A DNA stretch of 64,000 nt from assembly GCA_029251165.1 (NCBI GenBank), contig JAQXDW010000016.1:1-64000 (forward strand). The letters are read 5' to 3'. Made by a program: the position numbers and the translations under genes. Source of the DNA: Myxococcota bacterium. Lineage in GTDB: Bacteria; Myxococcota_A; UBA796. Numbering within the stretch: position 1 is the stretch's first letter; each line of letters starts with the position of its first letter. Of the stretch, positions 1 to 8,429 are shown piece by piece. The notes beneath the pieces were generated by a model, which ran no database searches, was not told the origin of the DNA, and saw nothing but the letters and a program-made list of their open reading frames with translations.

Positions 1-605
<605 letters not shown>

Positions 606-632
606 GCTCCTGGCGCATCCTGGAGCGTCGGG

Positions 633-1445
633 CTAGCCGACGACGAGGAGCTGCTCGGCGAGGCTGTCAGCGATGATGCTGATCAGCTCCAGGTGCTCCT
701 GCGTGAACGCCTCGGGCGCATTGAGCATCTCCAGGCAGCCAAACAGGGAGCCCTCGTAGCAGACTGGTGCTGCGATGAGGGTCACGGTCCGGTAGCCGGT
801 GACCCGATCCATCGTCGCAAAGAAGCGCGGGTCGCGATGGGGCTCGTTGATGATGAGGCTGACCTGACGCAGCACACAGAAGCCTGCGATGCCCTGTCCA
901 GCGGGAACCTCACGTCCGATGACACGGTCAGCGGTCGGCCCGAGAGCGTCGACAAAGCGGAGGGTTCCATCCCAGTCCCGAGCCAGCGCAGAGACTGACT
1001 CGGCTGGAATGAGCGCGCGGGCCCCTTCCAGCGCCACACGCCACGCCGCGGCAGTGGTCGTGGTGGACTCGATGCGGCTGAGCAGCGTGGTGAGCTGGGG
1101 CGTGGAGAGGCTGGAGAGCGGATCGGCGAGCATGACCGGCGCAGGATCGTCCTGCAGGCCGCTCTCGCTGGTGGTGCCCTCAGTGTCCGCCGGCATCAGG
1201 AGCATCTCCTCAGGCTCCTCAAGGGCGCTGCTCTGGCTGGCCTCTCTGGGCTGAACCACAAAGCCCTGCCCGGTGCGCACGTCTCGAACCAGGACCGTAC
1301 CGTTCGCCAATACCTCACAGGCAAGGCGATCAATACTCGCAACAGCACCGAGCTGTTCCAGGCCGTTCCCAAGCGCAGAGAGCCAATTGGAAGCCTCAAC
1401 CGCAGCTGGCTTTCCTCCACGGGTGCTGACGAGGAACCAAGCCAT
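633..1445 (-). CDS. GAF-domain protein
   Basis: 270 residues. Residues from about 120 to 268 read as a GAF domain: a helix containing LEGARALIPAESVSAL, the segment GREVPAGQGIAGFC, then NEPHRDPRF and the strand-helix end LIAAPVCYEGSLFGCLEML. GAF domains bind small ligands or act as dimerising sensors. No output domain (kinase, GGDEF, HTH) is attached. The N-terminal ~100 residues are of unknown fold and start MAWFLVSTRGGKPAAVE. The start is supported by GGAGAG seven bases upstream of the ATG. The gene is divergent from the flippase-like gene, and a perfect palindrome lies between them. It is probably a cytoplasmic sensor or partner protein; the ligand cannot be told. Confidence 0.8.
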   Translation of the reverse strand: MAWFLVSTRGGKPAAVEASNWLSALGNGLEQLGAVASIDRLACEVLANGTVLVRDVRTGQGFVVQPREASQSSALEEPEEMLLMPADTEGTTSESGLQDDPAPVMLADPLSSLSTPQLTTLLSRIESTTTTAAAWRVALEGARALIPAESVSALARDWDGTLRFVDALGPTADRVIGREVPAGQGIAGFCVLRQVSLIINEPHRDPRFFATMDRVTGYRTVTLIAAPVCYEGSLFGCLEMLNAPEAFTQEHLELISIIADSLAEQLLVVG

Positions 1446-1463
1446 CTTCTCTCCGACTCCGCC

Positions 1464-1489
1464 GGATATATCCGCGAGCGGATATATGC
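1464..1489. promoter_or_regulatory. Palindrome spanning two divergent -10 elements
   Basis: The arms ATATATCCGC (1466-1475) and GCGGATATAT (1478-1487) form a perfect 10-bp inverted repeat around a 2-nt centre. The right arm contains TATATG (1483-1488), seven bases before the ATG at 1496. The left arm read on the minus strand contains TATATC (1470-1465), about 20 bases before the GAF-gene ATG. The palindrome therefore holds -10-like hexamers for both divergent genes. It may be an operator for a dimeric regulator or simply a back-to-back promoter. Confidence 0.55.
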
Positions 1490-1495
1490 GCTTCC

Positions 1496-2521
1496 ATGTC
1501 CACCAATCTGGTGCACCGCTTCAGGCGCTGGGTCATCGTTGCCATTGCCTTCGGCGCTGCGTTTTATCTCGGTTACACGATCTGGATCGGCTTCGATGAG
1601 GTCAAGACCCAGTTCGCCATCTTCAAGTGGGTCTGGTTCATTCCAGTCCTGCTGCTGACCCTGCTGAACTACGGACTTCGGTTCGCCAAGTGGCACTACC
1701 TGCTCGGTCGTCTGGGCGTCGACATGCCGCTTCGTGAAGATGCCTGGAACTTCGCGGCTGGCCTCGCGATGGTGATCTCACCCGCGAAGGCAGGCGAGAT
1801 GCTGAAGCCCTACGTCGTCAACGCTCGGCTCGGCACTCCGATGTCTCGAACCATCCCTGCGCTGGTCACCGAGCGCCTCACCGACGCCATCGCGATGCTC
1901 ATCCTCGCAGGCCTGTCCGTGAGCACCTACGCTGCTCAGCACGACGCCATTCGCACCGAGGCCCTGGCAATTCCGGCCGGGCTCATCCTCGTCGGCCTGG
2001 TCGTCGTCGCGATCCCCACCCTCAGCATGGCGGTGTTCAGGATCCTGGAGCAGGTGCCGATCGTGAAGAAGGTGGTGCCCAAGCTGCGAGAGCTGTACGA
2101 CGCGATGCGGACGTGTGCATCACCAGTGCCGCTGCTGCTGACCATCTTCCTCAGCATCATCGCCTGGGCTGCCGAGTGCCTCGGCTACCTGCTGGTCTTC
2201 TACGGGCTCGGGGTCAAGGTCACCTTTGACTCCGCGGTCTTCCTCTACGCCTTCGCCACCATCGGCGGTGCAGCCACAGGCAGCCCCGGTGGCCTCGGCC
2301 CGACCGAGGCCATGATGGTCGAGATGGCCCCCCGGCTCATGGCCGGCGTCACGCCAGAGCAGTCCATCGCCGCAGCGATCATCATCCGAGTCGCGACCCT
2401 CTGGCTCGGTGTGGGACTCGGCGCGTTCGCCTTGTTCAAGATCTCCGCGCTGCTCGGCGGCGAGATTCAGCTCGGCGAGACGTCCGACTCCAGCGCCGAG
2501 TCTTCCAAAGAGGAGACTTGA
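1496..2521 (+). CDS. Flippase-like integral membrane protein (LPG synthase TM family)
   Basis: 341 residues with about eight predicted membrane helices. This is the UPF0104 / lysylphosphatidylglycerol-synthase transmembrane-domain family (AglD/MprF N-domain-like). Family marks visible are the segment MVISPAKAGEMLKPYVV after the second to third helix, PALVTERLTDAIAML, and the glycine-rich GSPGGLGPTEAMMVE near residue 265. Relatives act in lipid or polyprenyl-linked substrate movement across the inner membrane; the substrate here is unknown. The soluble aminoacyl-transferase domain of MprF is absent. The stop codon abuts the GTG start of the next gene, so the two are probably one operon. The ATG lies seven bases after TATATG and lacks a Shine-Dalgarno. 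Confidence 0.85.
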   Translation: MSTNLVHRFRRWVIVAIAFGAAFYLGYTIWIGFDEVKTQFAIFKWVWFIPVLLLTLLNYGLRFAKWHYLLGRLGVDMPLREDAWNFAAGLAMVISPAKAGEMLKPYVVNARLGTPMSRTIPALVTERLTDAIAMLILAGLSVSTYAAQHDAIRTEALAIPAGLILVGLVVVAIPTLSMAVFRILEQVPIVKKVVPKLRELYDAMRTCASPVPLLLTIFLSIIAWAAECLGYLLVFYGLGVKVTFDSAVFLYAFATIGGAATGSPGGLGPTEAMMVEMAPRLMAGVTPEQSIAAAIIIRVATLWLGVGLGAFALFKISALLGGEIQLGETSDSSAESSKEET

Positions 2522-4783
2522 GTGCGTGAGGCGTTCGGGCGGTGGGTGGTTCGCCGACGCGGCACAGCCCTGGCGATCGTCCTCCTGCTGACCCTGCTCT
2601 CTGCGCTCGGCATCACCCGCCGTGTGTCCGTCGAGATCCCCATCGACTTCACCCCCCAGGCGGTCTTCATCGACCGGGGACCGATGATCGATCGCCTCCG
2701 TGAGATCGAGCAGTCGTTCGGCCGCGAGGACAACGACCTCCTCCTCATCCTCACCGGCCCGCAGCTCTCTGCTGCGGGTGCGGCGCTCGTGGAGCTGCAT
2801 GCTGAGATGGAGGCCGACGCAGACGTCGTGACCGTCACCTCGCTGCAGAACACGCCCCTCATCGAGCAAGAAGACCAGCAGCTTCGCATCCGCTCCGCCT
2901 TGGAAGAGCGCACCCTGGGCGAGGCCCTGACCGTGGGCGCCGCCGATCCGATCCTGAGCCGCATGATGGTCTCTGAGGATGGTCAGACCACCGTCCTGCG
3001 GGTGCGGATCCGCTCGGAGATTTCCCAGGTCGCCGATCTGGAGCCTGTGGTCACCCGGCTCGTCGCGCGCGCCCGCACCGTACCCCTGCCCGACGGCGTG
3101 ACCCTCCACACCACCGGGGTGCCGTTCGTGCGCGCCGAGGTCGTCTCGATGATGATGAACGACCTCGTGAAGTATGTGCCGCTGACCACCCTGCTGTTCG
3201 CGGTGACCATCTGTCTGCTGTTTCGGCGGATTCTCACAGGACTCGGGCCGCTCTTCTCGGTTCTCGGTGCCATCATCTGGGCGATGGGGGCCCTGCTCTC
3301 TGCCGGCGTGACCCTCAACATCCTCTCCGTCCTGGTCCCGGTCCTCATCCTGATCATCGGCGTCGCCGACGGGATCCACCTGGTCAGCCGCTATCGCGAG
3401 GAGCTGATCATCGATCGGGATCCAGAGCAGGCCATGGGGCGCACCATGCGGCACATGGCGGTGGCCTGCTTCCTGACCACCTTCACCACAGCCGCCGGCT
3501 TCTTCTCCCTCCTCATCGCCGACACCCGAGTCATCCGAGACTTCGGCCTGCAGGCCGGCGTTGCGGTGATGATCACCTGGATCGGAGTGATGCTGTTCCT
3601 GCCGACCTGGATGGCATTTGTGCCCGTTCACCGGGTCGGAGCGCCCCCCACGGAGCGTCCCACGCGCGAGCGACGAATCTTCGCTCGCCTCTCCAGCATG
3701 GTCGCAGCCCGCCCACGCACCGTCATCATCCTCTCCCTGATCGCCACCCTCCTCGCGGGCCTCATCGGGAGCGGTGTCCGACCAAACTCACACCTTCTGG
3801 AGATGTACCGACCCGGACACGACACCTTCACCTCGGTCACCCTCGCCGAGGAAGAGCTGTCGGGCGTGGTGCCGATCTTCATCCACATCGAGGCCAGAGA
3901 CGGGGATCTACTCGACCCCGAGGACATCTCTCGGATTGCAGCCCTGGAGGCGGAGCTGCGCGCCGAGGAGCCCGTTCGGTGGACGGCCTCGCTCGCGGGC
4001 TACGTCGGCCGAATCCACACGTCCCTGACCGGAGAGGACGCCCTGCCAGAGAGCCGTGAGGCCATCGCACAGGAGCTCCTGCTGGCGGAGATGTCCGGCG
4101 AGCTGTCCCTGAGCGCAGTGGTCACTGAGGACTATCGACAGGTCCGGATCATGGCCCTGTGTGCAGACGCAGGGGGCCCGGCCTTCGTCGCCCTCCACCA
4201 AGACCTACAGGCTCGCGCAGAGGCCATCTTTCCCGATGCCCGGGTCGACGTCACCGGCGATGGACTCATCGCCAGCATTGGCATCGGCGGGCTGATTACC
4301 GATCTGCTCTCCAGCGTCGGCATGGTCTTCGCGGTGATCCTGGTGGTGATGTGGATCTTGCTGCGCAGCGCCAAGCTCGCCCTCATCTCTGCCCTTCCCA
4401 ACCTCGTGCCGCTGGTGTTCACCCTCGCAGCACTGGGGCTGATGGGAGCGGACCTGCAGACCAGCAACATCGTCTCGTTCACTGTGGCCATCGGGCTGGC
4501 GGTCGACGACACCATTCACTTCCTGGTTCGCTACCGTCAAGAGTCCGCCGCAGGCTCACCCGACCCAATCGGACGAACCTACCTCGGCGCAGGACACGCC
4601 ATCGTCCTGACCAGCATGCTGCTCGTCTCTGGCTTTGGAATCCTCGCCTCCAGCGACCTGACCACGACCCGACACTTCGGCATTCTCTCCTCGGTCACCA
4701 TGATCGCAGCGGTGCTGGCGGATCTGTTCCTGCTGCCGGCGATGCTTCACCTGATGAGAACACCCGAGACCAAACAGGCCTGA
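2522..4783 (+). CDS. RND/MMPL-family membrane transporter
   Basis: 753 residues, GTG start directly after the previous stop. Topology follows the RND superfamily: one helix at ~13-32, a periplasmic domain, five helices (~222-370), then a repeat with a helix at ~398, a second periplasmic domain and five helices (~600-745). The two diagnostic TM4-type segments are GVADGIHLVSRYREE near residue 281 and VGLAVDDTIHFLVRYRQE near 660, where the Asp residues probably serve proton relay. Members of this subgroup (MMPL, HpnN, sterol-sensing-like) move lipids or hydrophobic compounds. Coupling with the flippase-like gene suggests both serve envelope lipid traffic. No adaptor or outer-membrane partner is adjacent. 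Confidence 0.88.
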   Translation: MREAFGRWVVRRRGTALAIVLLLTLLSALGITRRVSVEIPIDFTPQAVFIDRGPMIDRLREIEQSFGREDNDLLLILTGPQLSAAGAALVELHAEMEADADVVTVTSLQNTPLIEQEDQQLRIRSALEERTLGEALTVGAADPILSRMMVSEDGQTTVLRVRIRSEISQVADLEPVVTRLVARARTVPLPDGVTLHTTGVPFVRAEVVSMMMNDLVKYVPLTTLLFAVTICLLFRRILTGLGPLFSVLGAIIWAMGALLSAGVTLNILSVLVPVLILIIGVADGIHLVSRYREELIIDRDPEQAMGRTMRHMAVACFLTTFTTAAGFFSLLIADTRVIRDFGLQAGVAVMITWIGVMLFLPTWMAFVPVHRVGAPPTERPTRERRIFARLSSMVAARPRTVIILSLIATLLAGLIGSGVRPNSHLLEMYRPGHDTFTSVTLAEEELSGVVPIFIHIEARDGDLLDPEDISRIAALEAELRAEEPVRWTASLAGYVGRIHTSLTGEDALPESREAIAQELLLAEMSGELSLSAVVTEDYRQVRIMALCADAGGPAFVALHQDLQARAEAIFPDARVDVTGDGLIASIGIGGLITDLLSSVGMVFAVILVVMWILLRSAKLALISALPNLVPLVFTLAALGLMGADLQTSNIVSFTVAIGLAVDDTIHFLVRYRQESAAGSPDPIGRTYLGAGHAIVLTSMLLVSGFGILASSDLTTTRHFGILSSVTMIAAVLADLFLLPAMLHLMRTPETKQA

Positions 4784-4897
4784 TCATCCGTCAGACCTCA
4801 CCGTCAGGTGTCCGTCAGTGAGCCACCCCCCTTTAGTGATCCCATAGACTTATCGCTGGGTCGGTTCTTGCTTGTCTCCAGGCCAGCTGGAGATACC

Positions 4898-5650
4898 ATG
4901 CCCGACCCTGCGATCACCGCCCACCTCCGTATCCTCGACAACCTTCAGGTGGTGGGCCACCGCCTCATCACCGATCTGAGCAACCAGGGAGCCTTGTCGC
5001 CTGGCTTCGCCCTTGCCTGCCGTGGGTGGCTGCTGCAGCAGCTGCGCTCCCTCATTCTCCACCAGCAGGTCATCACAGCCAGCGGAGGGCTGAGCCGCCG
5101 CGTAGCGATGTATGACGACATCCTCTACACCCTCAGCGAGGACCGCGACCTCTCCATCTACCCTCTCTCGCGATCCGCTCCTCCACCGGTACTCCAGGCG
5201 ATGTCAGAGCGCATCTTTGCAGTCCGCAGAGTCCTCCTCGACTTCACGCCGCAGCCCGGCAGCTCCCAGCCGGACCCGATCGCAACCGGACTGGCTCACC
5301 TCATCGAGCTCAGCGCTGGACCGATGAGCGTGCCGGGTGCGCTGGCCGGTCTCGTCGGCTGGTGGACTCACCTCTGCTGCACCACCATCACGCTGGACCT
5401 CGACACCCACCGGCTGTCTCTTGGCGTCGAGGGAGCCGCACAGCTGGTCACAGCCCTCGCAGACGTTCACGCCCCCCTCGGCCACCTCCGCCGTGACATC
5501 ACCGTCTCCTGGGGCTCGGCGCGTGGTGTCTCACCACGGAGCGGACCGCCGATAGTTCATCTCTGCGATCCAGCAAACAAGGTGGTTTTTTACGATATTC
5601 TTCACAAGGTTCCAGCGATGACAGCCCGCTCGGCACAGGATACCTCCTGA
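4898..5650 (+). CDS. Unknown cytoplasmic protein
   Basis: 250 residues from an ATG at 4898 that has GGAG five bases upstream. An in-frame GTG at 4808 would add 30 residues but lacks a ribosome site, so I reject it. The first ~110 residues look helical (ITAHLRILDNLQVVGHRLIT, then WLLQQLRSLILHQQV), and the C-terminal part alternates strands and helices. No signal peptide or membrane segment is visible, and I recognise no family. It lies 114 bases after the RND transporter and seven bases before the next gene, so it may form a small operon with the latter. Confidence 0.65.
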   Translation: MPDPAITAHLRILDNLQVVGHRLITDLSNQGALSPGFALACRGWLLQQLRSLILHQQVITASGGLSRRVAMYDDILYTLSEDRDLSIYPLSRSAPPPVLQAMSERIFAVRRVLLDFTPQPGSSQPDPIATGLAHLIELSAGPMSVPGALAGLVGWWTHLCCTTITLDLDTHRLSLGVEGAAQLVTALADVHAPLGHLRRDITVSWGSARGVSPRSGPPIVHLCDPANKVVFYDILHKVPAMTARSAQDTS

Positions 5651-5663
5651 CCAGGAGATGGTG

Positions 5664-6434
5664 ATGGTTGTGCTCTCCCTTGTTGCACTTGCGGTTGCCG
5701 AAGACTGCGAAGACACCGCTGCGCTTGCCTTGGAGGCAAGACTGATGATGCTGGAGGGTCGGCTGGAGGACGCGGACGACCGACTCCAGCGCGCGCAGCG
5801 CTCACTGGGCTGTGGGGAGCGCCCCCGCGCGCAGGACCTCTCGGAGCTCTACCTCAGCAGCGCCACACGACGTGTCCTCGACAACGATCCGATTGCAGCA
5901 GACGTTGCATTTGTCGCTGCCCACCGCACCGACCCCAGCCGCTGGGATCCCACGCTGGGGGATGCGCTACGCGCCCAGTACGACCAGGCGGTCTCGGCGG
6001 CCCTCAGCACCGCCGAAGACACTGGCGAGCTCTACATTGATGCGCTGCCCCGTGGCTACCACAGCGCCCTGAACGGCGTAGAAACCGTCTTCCCGATCTC
6101 CCTTCCCAGCGGTGAGTACCTCGTCACCATCTCCGATCGCGTGGAGACCCGATACGGAAAGATCGTCTACATCCCGCCCGGAGAGATCCGTGAGATCGAC
6201 TACGGCGAGCTGCCCCCAGCGAGACGCCCGGTGTGGCTCATCGGTGGCTGTGCCAGCGCAGGGGTTGCCGGGGGACTGGCGGCGATCGCGCTGCGGCAGC
6301 ACACGATCATCTCCAGCACAGCCGATCTGGAGACACTGGACCGGGCCTACAGGGTGCAGCGCATCTCTGGCACCACCAGCTACGGCCTCGCGGTCCTCGC
6401 GACCACCAGCCTGCTGCTGCACGTCGTGCTTTAG
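5664..6434 (+). CDS. Exported/membrane protein of unknown function
   Basis: 256 residues if translation starts at the ATG at 5664. AGGAG (5653-5657) abuts an earlier ATG at 5658 but is correctly spaced for 5664. An N-terminal hydrophobic stretch (MVVLSLVALAVAEDC) reads as a signal peptide. A helical region rich in Leu/Arg (ALEARLMMLEGRLEDADDRL) and a PEGA-like strand region (GELYIDALPRGYHSALNG, then LPSGEYLVTI) follow. Two C-terminal hydrophobic segments lie at about 194-212 and 230-252. This layout occurs in Myxococcota proteins of unknown role that may bind peptidoglycan or sugar through PEGA-like repeats. The assignment to PEGA is tentative. Confidence 0.65.
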   Translation: MVVLSLVALAVAEDCEDTAALALEARLMMLEGRLEDADDRLQRAQRSLGCGERPRAQDLSELYLSSATRRVLDNDPIAADVAFVAAHRTDPSRWDPTLGDALRAQYDQAVSAALSTAEDTGELYIDALPRGYHSALNGVETVFPISLPSGEYLVTISDRVETRYGKIVYIPPGEIREIDYGELPPARRPVWLIGGCASAGVAGGLAAIALRQHTIISSTADLETLDRAYRVQRISGTTSYGLAVLATTSLLLHVVL

Positions 6435-6511
6435 AATGCGCGGCGTCCGCTCAGCAGCGCCGCTCTCCGGCCCCAGGCCCCTGGAGCCCTGAGCATCATG
6501 AGTGGTTCACA

Positions 6512-7864
6512 CTACTTACAAGACTGCGAGACGGCTGAGGTCACTTCATCACAGGACAGGAAGTTGGCATCACAGTCCGTCACATAGTCGCTGCTGGCGC
6601 CGCAGCTCGGGATGCTGCCAGACCAGCCCGTTGTGGACGTGCTGCAGATCCAGACCGCTCCGCTGCAGACACCGCTGCTGGTGTCGTACCTCGTCTCGCT
6701 GCTGTCGCAGTCATAGTCGTAGCTTCCGTCACCACGGCTGGTGCTGTAGTACCCTCCCTGGGTCGGGTTGGCGTCTGCGTTGTAGTCGTAGCAGTCGGAG
6801 CTGTTCTGGACGGTGTAGTCTCCATCGGGACCACAGAGGCACTTGTCCGTGCTGCTGCCGTAGCCGTCGCCGTCATAGTCGCGGTAGTAGGTCGTGCAGT
6901 CGATGGCGTCCTCGGCTTCCTCTGAGCCATCGCAGTTGTCATCCCGGTTGTTGTCGCAGATCTCGGTCTCGCCGGGGTTGACGTCGACGTTGCCGTCGTC
7001 ACAGTCGCCCTGATCTTCGGAGTAGCCGTCGCCGTCGTCGTCGTACCCGTTGGTCCCCTCGTCGATGTTGCCATCGCAGTTGTCGTCGATGCCGTTGGCG
7101 TACTCTTCGACGTTGGGGTTGACGTTGGGGTTGTCGTCGTCGCAGTCGCCCTGGCTCTCGGTCCAGCCGTCCTCGTCGTCGTCGATCTCAGAGCCCGCGA
7201 CCACGGTGAAGTAGACGGTGGAGGAGTCGGTGAAGCCCTCGGAGTCCTCGACGGTAAAGACGAGACCGTGCACCGCAGGGCTGAGGGTGTATGGGCAGGA
7301 GACGAGGCCGGTGGCGTCGGGGACGGGTGCGCAGAAGCGCCCCTCCTCGCCATCGGTGGTGATGGTGACCAAGAGATCCTCGGGAGCATCCTTGGAGTCG
7401 AACACCTGGGCCTTGAAGTCGAACTCCTCGCCCTCCACACCCGACTGCCCAGCTGCTGGCTGGACGATGCTGAGTTCTGGAGCATCCGGGAGCTCGATGA
7501 TCGTGATGGTGACGCTGCTGGAATTGGTCAGCGCGTCGGAGTCGGTCGCCTGGAGGGTGACGGTGTGCGTGTAGCCGGCGGTGAGGTTGGCGGTGGCAAA
7601 CAGCACTCCACCATCCGCGTCTGCGGTTCCCGTGGTGAGCAGCTCCCCATCGACGTCGCTGGACCACACCAGGAGCAGCTCCCCGGGAGCGTCGATGTCG
7701 TCGTTGACCAGGGCCTCGAAGTTGATGACCTCACCCTCGTTGTACTCACTTCCATCTGGTGGGGAGACAATGGTTAGATCCGGCTCCTGGGTATAGGTGC
7801 CGATCTGGGTGTCGGGTCCGTTGCAGCCAGCGAGCACGGAGAGAAGCGCGAGAGCACGGGACAT
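6512..7864 (-). CDS. MopE-like surface lipoprotein
   Basis: 450 residues. The ATG at 7864 is preceded by GGAGGT at the right distance, better than the in-frame ATG four codons earlier. A lipobox (LSVLAGC) near residue 14 predicts a lipid-anchored exported protein. Two immunoglobulin-like domains follow (about 25-125 and 125-215; note PPDGSEYNEGEVINF). Then come Asp-rich MopE-type motifs such as GDCDDDNPNVNP, NGIDDNCDGNIDEG and CDNNRDDNCDGSEE. The C-terminal ~110 residues are rich in Cys, Tyr and Ser. Such repeats probably bind calcium. This is likely a cell-surface adhesion or structural protein. It converges with the gene at 5664 and shares its architecture class with the gene at 8426. Confidence 0.8.
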   Translation of the reverse strand: MSRALALLSVLAGCNGPDTQIGTYTQEPDLTIVSPPDGSEYNEGEVINFEALVNDDIDAPGELLLVWSSDVDGELLTTGTADADGGVLFATANLTAGYTHTVTLQATDSDALTNSSSVTITIIELPDAPELSIVQPAAGQSGVEGEEFDFKAQVFDSKDAPEDLLVTITTDGEEGRFCAPVPDATGLVSCPYTLSPAVHGLVFTVEDSEGFTDSSTVYFTVVAGSEIDDDEDGWTESQGDCDDDNPNVNPNVEEYANGIDDNCDGNIDEGTNGYDDDGDGYSEDQGDCDDGNVDVNPGETEICDNNRDDNCDGSEEAEDAIDCTTYYRDYDGDGYGSSTDKCLCGPDGDYTVQNSSDCYDYNADANPTQGGYYSTSRGDGSYDYDCDSSETRYDTSSGVCSGAVWICSTSTTGWSGSIPSCGASSDYVTDCDANFLSCDEVTSAVSQSCK

Positions 7865-7946
7865 TGAGACCTCCATCAGACGCTATAGCATACTTGAGGA
7901 CCCGCCTGATCCGCGTTTCGGTCCCATTGCACAAGAGAAAATACTC

Positions 7947-8429
7947 TCAGACCACAGGGGTCCGCCAGACAATCCTGAGGGCTGGCTTGAGCTTGATCGC
8001 CCCCATCATCGCACGGTAAGGCGAGATCCCGAAGCACCGCTGGTCGATGGTGATCTCTCCAGTGATGACTCCCCGACTTGGGTTCCAGGGCAGGGTCAGC
8101 GCCTGGCTGGTGCCGCGAATCGTCAAGACACCCGACACCGAGGCATCCTGAATCGTTCCGGTGAAGAGAATCTCTGGATAGCGCTCAGCGTCGAGGATCG
8201 TCTCGTAGATGAGCGACTCAATCTCTCCCCGCTGGCTGGCAGAGAGCGCCCGATGGTCTTCGCGACCCCTCTTCATCGCACAGCGTACCTTGAGGCCACG
8301 GGCCGGCGCGGTGACAGTCAGAGACGCGCCATCTCGAGAGAGCATGACCCGCTCGGCCTCGATCTTGAGGTCGTGGGCTATACGCGAGAGGAGTCCGTCC
8401 TTGAACGTGAACACCAGCAGCTCAGTCAT
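7947..8429 (-). CDS. YceI-like lipid-binding protein
   Basis: 160 residues. Segments FKDGLLSRIAHDLKIEAERVM, ARYP-like DAERYPEILFTGTIQ and SGVLTIRGTSQALTLPW match the YceI family, a beta-barrel that binds polyisoprenoid or other long lipids (GSHDLRI-type 'hDl' and the 'y-P-f-t-s' motif). No signal peptide is seen, so unlike classical YceI it may be cytoplasmic or exported by another route. The start ATG overlaps the stop of the upstream MopE-like gene by 4 nt, so the two are co-translated. The functional link between a lipid-binding barrel and a surface lipoprotein is unknown. Confidence 0.8.
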   Translation of the reverse strand: MTELLVFTFKDGLLSRIAHDLKIEAERVMLSRDGASLTVTAPARGLKVRCAMKRGREDHRALSASQRGEIESLIYETILDAERYPEILFTGTIQDASVSGVLTIRGTSQALTLPWNPSRGVITGEITIDQRCFGISPYRAMMGAIKLKPALRIVWRTPVV

